Shown here in pieces: positions 52,504 through 61,848 of a DNA stretch of 64,000 bases. The notes beneath the pieces are model-generated. The model did not search any database, was not told the origin of the DNA, and was given only the letters and a program-made list of their open reading frames with translations. The first letter of the stretch is position 1. Every line of letters begins with the position of its first letter. The position numbers were made by a program, and so were the translations under genes. Source of the DNA: Flavobacteriales bacterium UBA7666 (GTDB lineage: Bacteria; Bacteroidota; Bacteroidia; Flavobacteriales_D; Crocinitomicaceae); the NCBI GenBank assembly GCA_002483265.1, contig DLHO01000027.1:124001-188000 (forward strand). Direction: 5' to 3'.

Positions 52504-53481
52504 ATGAAAATTTTGGTTGTCCGGTTTAGCTCTATTGGCGATGTCGTATTAACGACTCCGGTTGTGCGCTGCTTGAAAGAACAACTGAAAGACTCGGAGA
52601 TTCACTTCATTACCAAAAAAGCATTTCAGTCTGTTTTGGATCAAAACCCATACATCGACCGTATCATTACCATTGAAAAATCCGTAGATGAGGTGGTGGA
52701 TCTCTTGAAAAGTGAGAATTATGATTACGTCATTGATTTGCACAACAACATTCGCACACTGCGTCTGAAACGTGCACTGAAAGTGAAATCGGCTGCTTTT
52801 CCAAAGAAGAATTTCTCCAAATTATTGCTCACCACCTTCAAGATTAATCGCATGCCGAAAGTGCATGTAGTTGACCGCTATTTTGAAGCGGTGAAAGAGT
52901 TGGGAGTTACGAACGATAAAAAACCATGTGATTTTTTCCTGGCGGATTCGGATATTGTTTCATTGGACTCCATTGCGCTTGTTTCGAAGAAATTTATTGC
53001 CGTAGCCATGGGTGCTCAATTCGCTACCAAGCAAATGCCCGTTTCCTTAATGACAAAAATCCTGAAAGGAGTTCAGATGCCGGTTGTTTTATTGGGAGGA
53101 GCAATGGATTCGGAACGTGCTGCTGAACTGATTCAACAGCTTTCCAACCAACGGGTTTTGGATCTTTGCGGAAAACTGACCCTAAGACAATCCGCTTTTA
53201 TGACCAAGCACTGCGCAAAATTACTTACCGGCGACACCGGTTTGATGCACATTGCCAGTTGTTTCGAAACGCCGATTGTGAGTGTTTGGGGAAATACCGT
53301 TCCGGATTTCGGAATGTACACTTATGCTCCTCAGAACAAATCGTTGTATACCATCCATGAAGTGGAGGGATTAAGCTGCAGACCCTGCTCGAAAATCGGT
53401 TACAAAGAATGCCCCAAAAAACACTTCAAGTGCATGCATTTGCAGGATTCTGAGAAGATAAAATCAGATTTGATGAGGTAG
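52504..53481 (+). CDS. Glycosyltransferase family 9 (heptosyltransferase-like)
   Basis: 325 residues from the ATG at 52504 (MKILVVRFSSIGDVVLTTPVVRCL, the GT9 N-terminal motif). C-terminal half with LDLCGKLTLRQSAFMTKHCAKLLTGDTGLMHIASCFETPIVSVWG, the nucleotide-sugar site of ADP-heptose:LPS heptosyltransferases (DxGxxHxA). A cysteine-rich end (LSCRPCSKIGYKECPKKHFKCMHLQ) is unusual in length. Transfers a sugar to lipid A core or another envelope glycan; acceptor unknown. Cytoplasmic face of the membrane. Confidence 0.88.
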   Translation: MKILVVRFSSIGDVVLTTPVVRCLKEQLKDSEIHFITKKAFQSVLDQNPYIDRIITIEKSVDEVVDLLKSENYDYVIDLHNNIRTLRLKRALKVKSAAFPKKNFSKLLLTTFKINRMPKVHVVDRYFEAVKELGVTNDKKPCDFFLADSDIVSLDSIALVSKKFIAVAMGAQFATKQMPVSLMTKILKGVQMPVVLLGGAMDSERAAELIQQLSNQRVLDLCGKLTLRQSAFMTKHCAKLLTGDTGLMHIASCFETPIVSVWGNTVPDFGMYTYAPQNKSLYTIHEVEGLSCRPCSKIGYKECPKKHFKCMHLQDSEKIKSDLMR

Positions 53482-53589
53482 CTTTCATGTCATGTCGAGT
53501 ATCCGCCGTGTGTTCTCGATACATCCCGACTGAAAATGTCGGGACACTCGAACTGACAAGGCGGAAGTATCGAGACAGACATGTGAAAG
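53482..53589. repeat. Nested palindromic intergenic element
   Basis: Between the GT9 gene and the thioesterase. Outer arms CTTTCATGTC and GACATGTGAAAG are near-complementary; inner arms TCTCGATAC (53514-53522) and GTATCGAGA (53567-53575) pair perfectly, as does TCCCGAC (53524-53530) with GTCGGGA (53538-53544), and CCGCC with GGCGG. The nested symmetry suggests a transposon-like, REP-type or processed-RNA element. Confidence 0.7.
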
Positions 53590-53634
53590 GTGACAAAAAC
53601 CCGAAATAATTGATTTATTGTTAATTCGTAATTT

Positions 53635-54147
53635 TTAGTCTACAAACAACTTCCGCAATTCTGTTGCATCTTTCGGACTCATCTTCTTCGCCAGAATCAA
53701 TGCCAATTGCTTTCTTCTCAAAGCGCCTTCATAACGATCAATTTCTTCTTCTGTTTCAGGAATCAACTCGGGAACTTGGATTGGACCACCATGCTGATCA
53801 ACTGCTACAAACGTATAAATAGCCTCATTCGATTTACTTCTCTTCCCCGTAATGTTGTCTTCCACAAACACATCCACAAAGATTTCCATAGAAGAGTTGA
53901 ATGCCCGGGAAACTTTTGATTCCAGGGTCACAATGGATGCGTGATTGATTGGAGAATTGAAACTGACATTATTCACATTTGCAGTAACAACTACCCGATG
54001 GCAATGTCTGTGAGCAGAAACGCTCGCTATTTCATCCATCCAAGCCAGTAATTGACCTCCAAATAAATTACCTAGTGTATTGGTGTCATTCGGTAAAACA
54101 ACTTTTGTAGTAATAGCTAGGGTTTCCGATGCATGTCTAGGCTTCAT
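53635..54147 (-). CDS. Acyl-CoA thioesterase, hotdog fold
   Basis: 170 residues. Motifs: LPNDTNTLGNLFGGQLLAWMDEIASVSAHRHC (helix and dimer region of the hotdog family), VVTANVNNVSFNSPINHASIVTLESKV, and FVDVFVEDNITGKRSKSNEAIYTFVAVDQHGGPIQVP. This is the YciA/BFIT-type acyl-CoA thioesterase with a C-terminal tail. Hydrolyses acyl-CoA to the free acid; chain length unknown. Cytosolic. A weak TACTTTTA lies 14 bases ahead of the ATG. Confidence 0.88.
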   Translation of the reverse strand: MKPRHASETLAITTKVVLPNDTNTLGNLFGGQLLAWMDEIASVSAHRHCHRVVVTANVNNVSFNSPINHASIVTLESKVSRAFNSSMEIFVDVFVEDNITGKRSKSNEAIYTFVAVDQHGGPIQVPELIPETEEEIDRYEGALRRKQLALILAKKMSPKDATELRKLFVD

Positions 54148-54272
54148 TTTCCTTTTTTTGGTAAAAGTACATTAATTTTTAACGTGAGCCCGGGATAAGA
54201 ATACTGTCAGAATTCAAAAAATTTCCGCTGTTAGAAAAAGCCTTACTATATTTACAAACTTCAAAGAGAATT

Positions 54273-55259
54273 ATGGAAAAACTCATTCAGGAATTTTCGT
54301 CCAACATCAGTGAGGCTTTAAAAATTGCTGCTGGGGCAACTTTTGTAAAGCCAAAACAAGATATCCGAAATATTGTCATTTGCGGCATGGGCGGATCCGG
54401 AATTGGTGGCAGAATCGTGGCTCAATGGGTTCAAAATTACTGTTCTATCCCAGTATTATCTGTTCAGGATTATTCCTTACCGGCATTTGTAAATCAACAC
54501 AGCCTGGTAATTGGGTCATCTTACTCAGGAAATACAGAAGAAACCTTATTCGCTTTGGAAGATGCAAAAACAAAAGGTGCAACAATCATTGGAATTTGTT
54601 CCGGTGGATCGTTAGCCGATTTTTGCAAATCCAATAATTACCAATACGTAGTAGTTCCGGGTGGAAATCCGCCAAGAACAGCGTTGGCTTTTTCATTGGT
54701 ACAATTAAGCAATATATTCCTGCAATTAGGATATGCTCATGCAGCTATTCTGGATGAAATTTCGAACGGTAAGAATCTGATCGATTCGAATTTGGTTGAG
54801 ATCAAGTCTGAAGCAATGCGTGTAGCACATGAGCTTCAAAAAAGAACGATCGCTGTTTATGCAGGTTTGGAATATGAAGCAATTACCATTCGTGCAAAAC
54901 AGCAATTCAATGAAAACTCGAAAGAGCTATGCTGGCAGCACGTGATTCCTGAAATGAATCACAACGAACTCGTTGGATGGGGTGGAGGAGATAACCGCTA
55001 TGCGTGTTTATTTATCCAAACAGGAGATTTATCCATGCGCAATCAAAAGCGTTTTGACATTTCAATTCAGCGCACAAAATCGAAAACAGATAAAGTAGAG
55101 ATCATTTCGGCAAAAGGATCAAGTCCTGTTGAAAAGAGCATTTACTTAATTCATTTGATCGATTGGATTTCACTTTACTTATCCGATCTGAAACACGGAG
55201 ATCCTATCGAAATCGAAATCATCGATTATTTGAAAGCCGAATTGGGGAAAATCAAATAG
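54273..55259 (+). CDS. Bifunctional phosphoglucose/phosphomannose isomerase
   Basis: 328 residues. SIS domain with ICGMGGSGIGGRIVAQWV and IGSSYSGNTEETLFAL, then GGNPPRTALAFSLVQL, and the catalytic-His segment PEMNHNELVGW. This is the archaeal-type PGI/PMI family. Interconverts glucose-6-P/fructose-6-P and mannose-6-P/fructose-6-P, feeding glycolysis and GDP-mannose. Cytosolic. Followed by the palindrome at 55278-55306 and the convergent lipoprotein. Confidence 0.85.
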   Translation: MEKLIQEFSSNISEALKIAAGATFVKPKQDIRNIVICGMGGSGIGGRIVAQWVQNYCSIPVLSVQDYSLPAFVNQHSLVIGSSYSGNTEETLFALEDAKTKGATIIGICSGGSLADFCKSNNYQYVVVPGGNPPRTALAFSLVQLSNIFLQLGYAHAAILDEISNGKNLIDSNLVEIKSEAMRVAHELQKRTIAVYAGLEYEAITIRAKQQFNENSKELCWQHVIPEMNHNELVGWGGGDNRYACLFIQTGDLSMRNQKRFDISIQRTKSKTDKVEIISAKGSSPVEKSIYLIHLIDWISLYLSDLKHGDPIEIEIIDYLKAELGKIK

Positions 55260-55277
55260 ATAATTGACAATATAAAA

Positions 55278-55306
55278 GGGCGGAAAATTTTCCGCCCCTA
55301 CTTTTT
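55278..55306. repeat. Second copy of the GGGCGGAAAATTTTCCGCCC palindrome
   Basis: 29 bases identical to 36794-36822. The symmetric core is 20 bp; the flanking A-arm seen in the first copy is shorter here. Located between convergent genes; may end both transcripts. Confidence 0.85.
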
Positions 55307-55316
55307 GAATTTTGCA

Positions 55317-56108
55317 TTAGTCTACGAATTTACCGCCTGCATAAACCTGGAATTCAAACCCTCTGTCGGTATGAACTTCAAAGTTTACTTTCACGTGTGA
55401 ACCCATGTATTTTTCAGGATCACTTGCAAGGATATTGACCAATTGATCTTTGTAATCCAATCTCAAAGCAGTCGTAAATCCATTCGGATCATCTGCCCCA
55501 AGAATAATGTAGCTAAACATATCCTGATTCACAAAACCCTGAAAAGTGGTTGCAAATTCTTTTTGAGAATTTAAGGCATCCATTGCTCTATCCGAACTAA
55601 CGGGATGAAGAGGAGCTGCTTTATATTTCATCGTATTAATATCATCTTCAAAGGAAGCACTGCGCTCTTTTGTTTTGATGATTTTTCCTTTTGCATCGTA
55701 GTAAGAAATACGATCAATAAAAACGGCTTCATTTGCACCGTTTACCTGATCAATCAATTCCTGTGTCACAAACGGTTTTCCGTTGTTCAGAAAATAGAAA
55801 CGCGTACCATTCGTTTTGCCATTTCCTTCCGAAAATTGTTCTTCAATAATCTGAATAACATTGGTTGTGTCCAAATACCCGATCACTTCGATCATTTGAC
55901 CATCTGCTTTTTCATAATGCAAGGAATTGGCAATTAAGTCAGAAGACGCTGTAATCTTTTTCAACTCCAACACCTGTTGATCCATTTCAGCTTCATTTTT
56001 GAAATGCTTTACAATGGTGCTTTTTTCTTTGGTGTTTTTTTCACTGGAATTATCAGAACCACAGGATACCAATCCGACAAGTAATAAAGGGAAAATATAC
56101 TTTTTCAT
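55317..56108 (-). CDS. Lipoprotein of unknown function
   Basis: 263 residues from the ATG at 56108 (MKKYIFPLLLVGLVSCGSDN, lipidated Cys 16); six residues of the longer frame are dropped. Body with EAEMDQQVLELKKITASSDLIANSLHYEKADGQMIEVIGYLDTTNV, mixed alpha/beta. A C-terminal strand with GSHVKVNFEVHTDRGFEFQVYAGGKFVD. Not recognised. Convergent with the isomerase gene. Confidence 0.8.
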   Translation of the reverse strand: MKKYIFPLLLVGLVSCGSDNSSEKNTKEKSTIVKHFKNEAEMDQQVLELKKITASSDLIANSLHYEKADGQMIEVIGYLDTTNVIQIIEEQFSEGNGKTNGTRFYFLNNGKPFVTQELIDQVNGANEAVFIDRISYYDAKGKIIKTKERSASFEDDINTMKYKAAPLHPVSSDRAMDALNSQKEFATTFQGFVNQDMFSYIILGADDPNGFTTALRLDYKDQLVNILASDPEKYMGSHVKVNFEVHTDRGFEFQVYAGGKFVD

Positions 56109-56212
56109 AACGTTTGTTTCATTCAAAATGACGTGACACGTAAAAGTAACAGGTTTATAACAAATGACACCCTTTTTTTAGCTTAAATTAGGCTCCAAAA
56201 TCGGAGCAAGAG

Positions 56213-57103
56213 ATGGAACGAATAGTAATAGCAGGAGGTTCAGGACTTATTGGATCAGGATTGGCAAATCATTTGAGAAATGCAGGACACGAAGTTTGGA
56301 TCCTCACACGTAAAGCATCCGATTTGGATCGTTTCTTTCTGAACTGGAATCCGGAGACCAAAACAATAGATCAACGGGCAATTGAAAAAACCACTGCTCT
56401 GATCAATTTGTGTGGAGCAGAATTAGCTGCTAAAAGATGGACCAACTCACGGATTAAAGAATTGTACTCTTCCAGAGTAGATACCACGCAGTTTTTATTC
56501 GAATCATTTAAAAGTTCTGCAGATCTAAAGCAATACGTATCAGCATCCGGAGCGGTTGCGTATGGGTTTGATCATCCCAAAAAGACTTACAAGGAAGAAG
56601 ACGCTTTTGGAAATGACATCATTTCGGACATTACTCGAAAATGGGAAAAAGCAGCCGATCAATTTTCTGAAGTTTGTACCGTTTCAAAAGTCCGGATTGC
56701 AGTAGTTTTGAGTGAATCTGGCGGAGCTTTGCAAAAACTGGCTAATCCGATAAAGAAAGGATTTGGTGCTGTTTTGTCTTCCGGAGAACAAGCTATTCCA
56801 TGGATTTATTCTGAGGATCTTTACCGCGTATTTCAATTGATACTAACGAATAAACTTGAGGGTTCCTATCATGCTTCGGCAGGAAACACCACTAATAAAG
56901 AGCTTACTAATATAATTGCTAAAACATTAAAAAAGAGATTATTACCAGCCGTTCCAAAGTTTATGGTTCGACTGTTGTTCGGCAAAATGGCAATGATGCT
57001 GCTATACGGAAATAAAGTCTCCAATGAGAAGATTCGCTCCGAAGGATTTTCTTTCCTTCACGGAAATCTTAATTCAACAATTCAACGTATTTTTGGAAAA
57101 TAA
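56213..57103 (+). CDS. TIGR01777-family NAD(P)-dependent epimerase/SDR
   Basis: 296 residues. N-terminal Rossmann motif IVIAGGSGLIGSGLANHLRNAGHEVWILTR, then INLCGAELAAKRWTNSRIKELYSSRVDTTQ, and SASGAVAYGFDHPKK where SDR epimerases carry YxxxK-like residues. C-terminal helical part (LPAVPKFMVRLLFGKMAMMLLYGNKVSNEKI) as in the family also called YfcH. Cofactor NADP likely; substrate unknown. Cytosolic. Followed by a clean hairpin with T-tract. Confidence 0.85.
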   Translation: MERIVIAGGSGLIGSGLANHLRNAGHEVWILTRKASDLDRFFLNWNPETKTIDQRAIEKTTALINLCGAELAAKRWTNSRIKELYSSRVDTTQFLFESFKSSADLKQYVSASGAVAYGFDHPKKTYKEEDAFGNDIISDITRKWEKAADQFSEVCTVSKVRIAVVLSESGGALQKLANPIKKGFGAVLSSGEQAIPWIYSEDLYRVFQLILTNKLEGSYHASAGNTTNKELTNIIAKTLKKRLLPAVPKFMVRLLFGKMAMMLLYGNKVSNEKIRSEGFSFLHGNLNSTIQRIFGK

Positions 57104-57134
57104 AAATCCTTTGCCAAAAAGACAAAGGATTTTG
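57103..57134 (+). terminator. Intrinsic terminator after the TIGR01777 gene
   Basis: AAAATCCTTTG (57103-57113) pairs with CAAAGGATTTT (57123-57133). A further hairpin CGAACGA/TCGTTCG follows at 57196-57219. Confidence 0.8.
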
Positions 57135-57358
57135 CTATTAATCGAAAAAACAAGAGCACCCCTACTCCTGTTACTCAAATGAGTACTTTTTAAAACGAAC
57201 GACCTATGAAAATCGTTCGAACAGGACAAAGATGAAACATGACGTTGATTATTCGAAATCAATGTTTTTAATATTTACGATAACCAAACAACAAACTAAG
57301 ATATTTAATTGACTGTAAATCAATAAATTGAAAACATTATTTTAAGCAAAAAATTACA

Positions 57359-58933
57359 ATGTCCACAGGATCAACAGATAGTTTAGTTCGCTTAATTTCT
57401 TCTCTCTCAAAGGCCGAAAAACGAAGTTTTAAGCTTTATGCAAATCGGAATTCTTCTTCACAGGAGGAAATGAAGTATTTGCAGTTGTTTGATTTTATTG
57501 ATAAGACTGAAAATTATTCTGATGAATTGGCAATTTCCAAAATCAGCGGATTAAAAAAGAGCCAGCTTTCGAACATTAAAGCCCATTTATATAAGCAGCT
57601 GCTAACCAGTTTGAGGCTTCAGCATGCAGCATATTTACCCGCCATTGAAATTCGGGAATCGATGGATCATGCCCTGATCTTGTATGAGAGAGGATTTTAC
57701 AATCAGGCATTGAAATTATTGGAGAAGGCGAAGCAGCATGCGATAAAAATTCAATCGACGGTTTTGCATTTGGAAATCGTGGATTTTGAAAAATTCATCG
57801 AATCGCAACATATTACACGAAGTGTATCTTCACGTGCTGATGAATTGACAGCTGAAAGCAGGGCTTTAAGTAAACATGTTCAGGGAAGTATTCAATTTTC
57901 GAACTTGTCTTTGCAGCTTTATGCCTTGAACGTAAAGGTGGGTTTTGTAAGGGATGAAAAAGATTACCGTTTCGTCAAAGAATTCTTCGCAAAGCGCTTA
58001 CCGGAATATCAAATTTCGGAATTGAACTTTGAAGAGAAGATGCACCTGTATAACGCATATGTTTGGTACCATTATATTACGCAGGAGTTTTTGATGTGCT
58101 TTAAATATGCCAGTTTGTGGGTAAAACTCTTTGAGGATCATTCGCATGTGAAAGATCATTACCGTGAAATGTATCTGAAAGGCTTGTATAATTTGCAGAA
58201 TGCCCTGTTCAATTTGAGAAATCATAAGCGTTTGCTCGAATCCATTGAGAAGTTGGAAAGTGCAGATCTGGGAGATCGCGAGAATGAGAATATCTCCCTA
58301 TTACACCGAATGTACTGGCTTACAGCAAAAATCAATTATTATTATTTGTGCGGGACTTTTTCCGAAGGAATTGAAATCGTTCCGAAGGTAGAGCAATTTA
58401 TTTCCGATCATGAAGATCGTCTGGACAATCACCGGATCATGATTCTGTATTATAAAGTCGCTTGTTTGTATTTCGGAAATGGAGATAATAAAATGGCAAT
58501 CAAATACTTGAATCGAATCATTCAATTGAAAGATGTTTCGCTGCGGGAAGATATTCAAGCTTTTGCGCGCATTCTGAATTTGATCGCACATTTTGAATTG
58601 GGAACGGATGATCATTTATTGGATTACCAGATCAAATCGGTTTACCGCTTCCTTCGCAATATGGGAGATTTGCATGGAGTACAGCACGAAATTCTGAATT
58701 TCCTGCGTCAGCTTCCTTTTGCAGATGATCGCTCTTTGATGCGTGCGTTCCGCATTTTGCATGGAAAACTGGTGAAATTATCTAAACTTCCGTATGAAAA
58801 ACGGCCATTCTTATACCTGGATATTATTTCGTGGTTGGAGTGTAAAATCGAAAAACGCCCCGTACAGGAAGTGATTCACAATAAATTCTTACTAGAACAA
58901 GAAACAGGTCAAAGCGTCTATTTCCCTGAATAG
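57359..58933 (+). CDS. All-helical, possibly TPR-like protein of unknown function
   Basis: 524 residues, no signal peptide. N-terminal SLVRLISSLSKAEKRSFKLYANRNS then QLSNIKAHLYKQLLTSLRLQHA, then repeated helical pairs across the whole length (ALILYERGFYNQALKLLEKAKQHAIK; ACLYFGNGDNKMAIKYLNRIIQLKD; KINYYYLCGTFSEGIEIVPKVEQFI) that look like divergent TPRs. I have seen similar conserved Bacteroidota proteins without an assigned function. A helical scaffold or regulator is a guess. It has its own leader; the TTACAATG at the start is not a promoter. Confidence 0.75.
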   Translation: MSTGSTDSLVRLISSLSKAEKRSFKLYANRNSSSQEEMKYLQLFDFIDKTENYSDELAISKISGLKKSQLSNIKAHLYKQLLTSLRLQHAAYLPAIEIRESMDHALILYERGFYNQALKLLEKAKQHAIKIQSTVLHLEIVDFEKFIESQHITRSVSSRADELTAESRALSKHVQGSIQFSNLSLQLYALNVKVGFVRDEKDYRFVKEFFAKRLPEYQISELNFEEKMHLYNAYVWYHYITQEFLMCFKYASLWVKLFEDHSHVKDHYREMYLKGLYNLQNALFNLRNHKRLLESIEKLESADLGDRENENISLLHRMYWLTAKINYYYLCGTFSEGIEIVPKVEQFISDHEDRLDNHRIMILYYKVACLYFGNGDNKMAIKYLNRIIQLKDVSLREDIQAFARILNLIAHFELGTDDHLLDYQIKSVYRFLRNMGDLHGVQHEILNFLRQLPFADDRSLMRAFRILHGKLVKLSKLPYEKRPFLYLDIISWLECKIEKRPVQEVIHNKFLLEQETGQSVYFPE

Positions 58934-59081
58934 GAAAGGAAATCAGAGCAATTGGATTGTTACAGAATAACCAAATGACGAAAAATTAAGCAAAAAATAC
59001 AACTCAAACTTGTCAGTTTGAAAATAAGTTGTATTTTTGATTACATATTCGTCAAATACATGTTTAAATACTCAACATTAG

Positions 59082-59540
59082 ATGACAGAATTAAAAGTAG
59101 GTGATCGCATACCTGATTTTCAGGGAAAAGATCAAAATGGAAAAGAGATTACAAATAAGCAGTTTGCAAACAAAAAATTAGTGATTTATTTCTATCCGAA
59201 AGACAATACGCCGGCTTGCACGAATCAGGCATGCAGTTTAAGAGATTCGTATCAGGCATTGCAAAAAGAAGGCTATTCTATTTTGGGAGTGAGTATGGAT
59301 AATGAGAAGGCGCATACTCGGTTTATTGAAAAGTTTAGTTTACCTTTTCCATTGATCGCAGACACGGAACGGAAGATGATAGATGCGTTTAAAGTTTGGG
59401 GTTTAAAGAAGTTTATGGGACGTGAATACGATGGAATCCATCGAACCACGTTTATCGTAAATGAAAAGGGAATTATTACACATATAATTGAGAAGCCAAA
59501 AACAAAAATTCACGGTGAGGAGATATTAAATTTAGAATGA
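59082..59540 (+). CDS. bcp: Thioredoxin-dependent thiol peroxidase (Bcp-type peroxiredoxin)
   Basis: 152 residues, Bcp/PrxQ family. Peroxidatic Cys46 in DNTPACTNQACSLRD; resolving Cys51 five residues on, the atypical 2-Cys arrangement. Conserved FYPKD before it. Reduces H2O2 and alkyl hydroperoxides with thioredoxin. Cytosolic. Confidence 0.93.
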   Translation: MTELKVGDRIPDFQGKDQNGKEITNKQFANKKLVIYFYPKDNTPACTNQACSLRDSYQALQKEGYSILGVSMDNEKAHTRFIEKFSLPFPLIADTERKMIDAFKVWGLKKFMGREYDGIHRTTFIVNEKGIITHIIEKPKTKIHGEEILNLE

Positions 59541-59620
59541 TCCGAACATCGTAAGTAGTTTACGACCTACGGGTCATACATTTGCAGAAACGATAACAAA
59601 ACGATTTAAAATTAAACGAT

Positions 59621-60652
59621 ATGGCAGTTAAAGAAATCAACCCGGAAAAATTGAAAGCACTTCAGCTAACAATGGAAAAGTTAGACAAGACTTTCGGAAA
59701 AGGATCTGTAATGAAATTAGGAGATAATGCAATTGAAGAAATGGAAGTGATTCCTTCCGGTTCGATCACATTAGATCTGGCTTTAGGCGTAAATGGTTAC
59801 CCAAAAGGAAGAATCGTTGAAATTTATGGGCCAGAATCTTCTGGTAAAACAACTTTGGCAATTCATGCAATTGCAGAATGTCAAAAAAATGGCGGAATAG
59901 CTGCTTTTATTGATGCAGAACACGCGTTCGATCAGTTTTACGCACAAAAATTAGGGGTCGATATTGAGAATTTATTGATCTCTCAACCGGACAACGGTGA
60001 ACAAGCATTGGAAATCGCTGATAGCTTGATTCGTTCCGGAGCAGTTGACTTATTGGTTATTGACTCCGTTGCGGCATTGACACCAAAAGCAGAGATTGAA
60101 GGAGAAATGGGTGATTCTCAAATGGGCTTACAAGCTCGTTTGATGTCTAAAGCACTTCGTAAACTAACTGGTTCAATCAACAAAGCAAAATGCTGTTGTA
60201 TTTTCATCAACCAATTGCGTGATAAGATTGGTGTGATGTTCGGTAATCCGGAAACAACTACCGGAGGAAATGCCTTGAAATTCTATGCTTCTATGCGTAT
60301 CGATATCCGTAGAGCGAGTCAGATCAAAGAAGGAGAAGAGGTAATTGGTAACCGCGTGAAAGTAAAAGTGGTGAAAAACAAAGTGGCTCCTCCATTCCGT
60401 AAGGCTGAATTTGATGTGATGTACGGAGAAGGAATTTCCAAAGTGGGTGAGATTATCGACTTAGGAGTAGAATTGAATATCTTAAAGAAAAGTGGATCTT
60501 GGTTCTCTTACGGTGAAACACGTTTGGGACAAGGAAGGGATTCTGTAAAAAATATGATTGCTGATAATCCGGAATTAATGGATGAATTAGAAATAAAGAT
60601 CAAAGATGCTCTTGGCTCTCCTGCTACTGCAGTAGTGGTAGAACAAGACTAA
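59621..60652 (+). CDS. recA: Recombinase RecA
   Basis: 343 residues. Walker [10 protein letters not shown] (70-78), Walker [12 protein letters not shown], RecA signature ALKFYASMR, and L2-loop [15 protein letters not shown]. Binds single-stranded DNA and ATP and drives strand exchange and the SOS response. Cytosolic. A hairpin (AGTCCCG/CGGGACT) follows at 60672-60695. No LexA box was searched for, as the motif in this phylum is uncertain. Confidence 0.98.
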   Translation: MAVKEINPEKLKALQLTMEKLDKTFGKGSVMKLGDNAIEEMEVIPSGSITLDLALGVNGYPKGRIVEIYGPESSGKTTLAIHAIAECQKNGGIAAFIDAEHAFDQFYAQKLGVDIENLLISQPDNGEQALEIADSLIRSGAVDLLVIDSVAALTPKAEIEGEMGDSQMGLQARLMSKALRKLTGSINKAKCCCIFINQLRDKIGVMFGNPETTTGGNALKFYASMRIDIRRASQIKEGEEVIGNRVKVKVVKNKVAPPFRKAEFDVMYGEGISKVGEIIDLGVELNILKKSGSWFSYGETRLGQGRDSVKNMIADNPELMDELEIKIKDALGSPATAVVVEQD

Positions 60653-60671
60653 CTGCATATCGTTTCCAATG

Positions 60672-60700
60672 AGTCCCGTGAGCAATTGCGGGACTTGTTA
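60672..60700 (+). terminator. Probable recA terminator
   Basis: AGTCCCG (60672-60678) pairs with CGGGACT (60689-60695), followed by TTGTTATT. A weak T-tract. Confidence 0.6.
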
Positions 60701-60742
60701 TTGAAATCAGAATCAGGAGAACCCTTTAAGTACGAAATTGTA

Positions 60743-60906
60743 AACCACATAGAAACAGAGTTCACATAGTACGTTGATGATTGGTTCTCTATAGGTTTTC
60801 TCCAGAAGGGTAAAATAAAAACAACCACTATCTCAACTCCAATCTGTCAGAAAAATGATCTGATTCGTCCTTATATTCTCTATGATTCTATGTGAGCTAT
60901 GTGGTT
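60743..60906. repeat. Inverted-repeat element with AACCACATAG ends
   Basis: AACCACATAG (60743-60752) is inverted as CTATGTGGTT (60897-60906), and the inner words TTCACATAG and CTATGTGAG also match in reverse. About 164 bases in total, like a small MITE-type or dispersed repeat. Its centre contains no gene. Confidence 0.6.
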
Positions 60907-60957
60907 AAATTAATATCCTGCGAGAATCTAATTAACACCTTCTCGACATTATTTCCT

Positions 60958-60965
60958 TACTTTTG
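60958..60965 (+). promoter_or_regulatory. -7 promoter element of the yicC-gmk-nadD operon
   Basis: TACTTTTG, 15 bases before the ATG at 60981. Confidence 0.5.
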
Positions 60966-60980
60966 CCCAAACTGAAGTAA

Positions 60981-61847
60981 ATGGTATTATCAATGACCGG
61001 CTACGGAAAAGCAAGTGGTTCTTTTCAAGGAAAGAAAATCGTTGTGGAAATCCGTTCCTTAAACAGTAAAAGCTTAGATCTGAATATGCGTGCAATTCCA
61101 TTGTATCGCGAGATTGAATTGGAAAATCGTTCCATTGTTGCCGAATTATTAGACAGAGGTAAAGTAGAATTATCGATCTCTCTTGAAAATTCCGGAGATA
61201 CAAAGAACTACGCCATTAATCGCGATTTGGCTCTGGCATATTACAAAGACATCAAGGAAACAGCTGAGTTATTAGGCGAAAACACGGGAGATCTTCTATC
61301 CATGGTTTTGAGAATGCCGGAAATCTATTCGAATGAGAAAGAAGCACTTTCAGATGAAGAATCTACTTTTGTACAAAGTTTAGTAAGAGAAGCGTGTAAT
61401 CACCTGAACGAATTCCGCAAGCAAGAAGGAGATCAGTTAAGAAAGGATTTCGAAGGAAATATTGGACGTATCGATGAATTATTAGCAGATGTTCCAAAGT
61501 ACGAAACGGCACGTATCGAAGCAGTTCGTGAACGAATGAAAACTGGATTAGAAAAAATCACCAATATATCGATCGACCTGAATCGTTTGGAGCAGGAAAT
61601 CATTTTCTACATTGAGAAGATGGACGTTTCCGAAGAGAAAATGCGTCTTTCAAACCACTTGAACTATTTCCTGGAAACAATGAATATTCCTTTGTGTGGT
61701 AAGAAATTAGGCTTCATTACTCAGGAAATCGGTCGGGAAATCAATACACTTGGAAGCAAATCCTATCATGTGGAAATGCAGAAATTAGTGGTTGAAATGA
61801 AAGATCACTTAGAGAAAATCAAAGAACAAGTTTTAAATACCCTGTAA
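60981..61847 (+). CDS. YicC-family endoribonuclease-like protein
   Basis: 288 residues, YicC/YloC family. Motifs: MTGYGKASGSFQGKKIVVEIRSLNSKSLDLNMR at the start (typical), KVELSISLEN, and the C-terminal MDVSEEKMRLSNHLNYFLETMN, KKLGFITQEIGREINTLGSKS. YicC in E. coli acts on small RNA stability (endoribonuclease). First gene of a tight operon with gmk, 1 base apart, and nadD. Cytosolic. Confidence 0.92.
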   Translation: MVLSMTGYGKASGSFQGKKIVVEIRSLNSKSLDLNMRAIPLYREIELENRSIVAELLDRGKVELSISLENSGDTKNYAINRDLALAYYKDIKETAELLGENTGDLLSMVLRMPEIYSNEKEALSDEESTFVQSLVREACNHLNEFRKQEGDQLRKDFEGNIGRIDELLADVPKYETARIEAVRERMKTGLEKITNISIDLNRLEQEIIFYIEKMDVSEEKMRLSNHLNYFLETMNIPLCGKKLGFITQEIGREINTLGSKSYHVEMQKLVVEMKDHLEKIKEQVLNTL

Positions 61848-61848
61848 A

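Larger units (their letters stand above)
60653..60980. other. Intergenic stretch with an AACCACATAG inverted repeat
   Basis: 328 bases. After a hairpin with a weak T-tract (60672-60700, probably the recA terminator) it holds an inverted-repeat element at 60743-60906 and then the yicC promoter. No gene seen. Confidence 0.6.
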
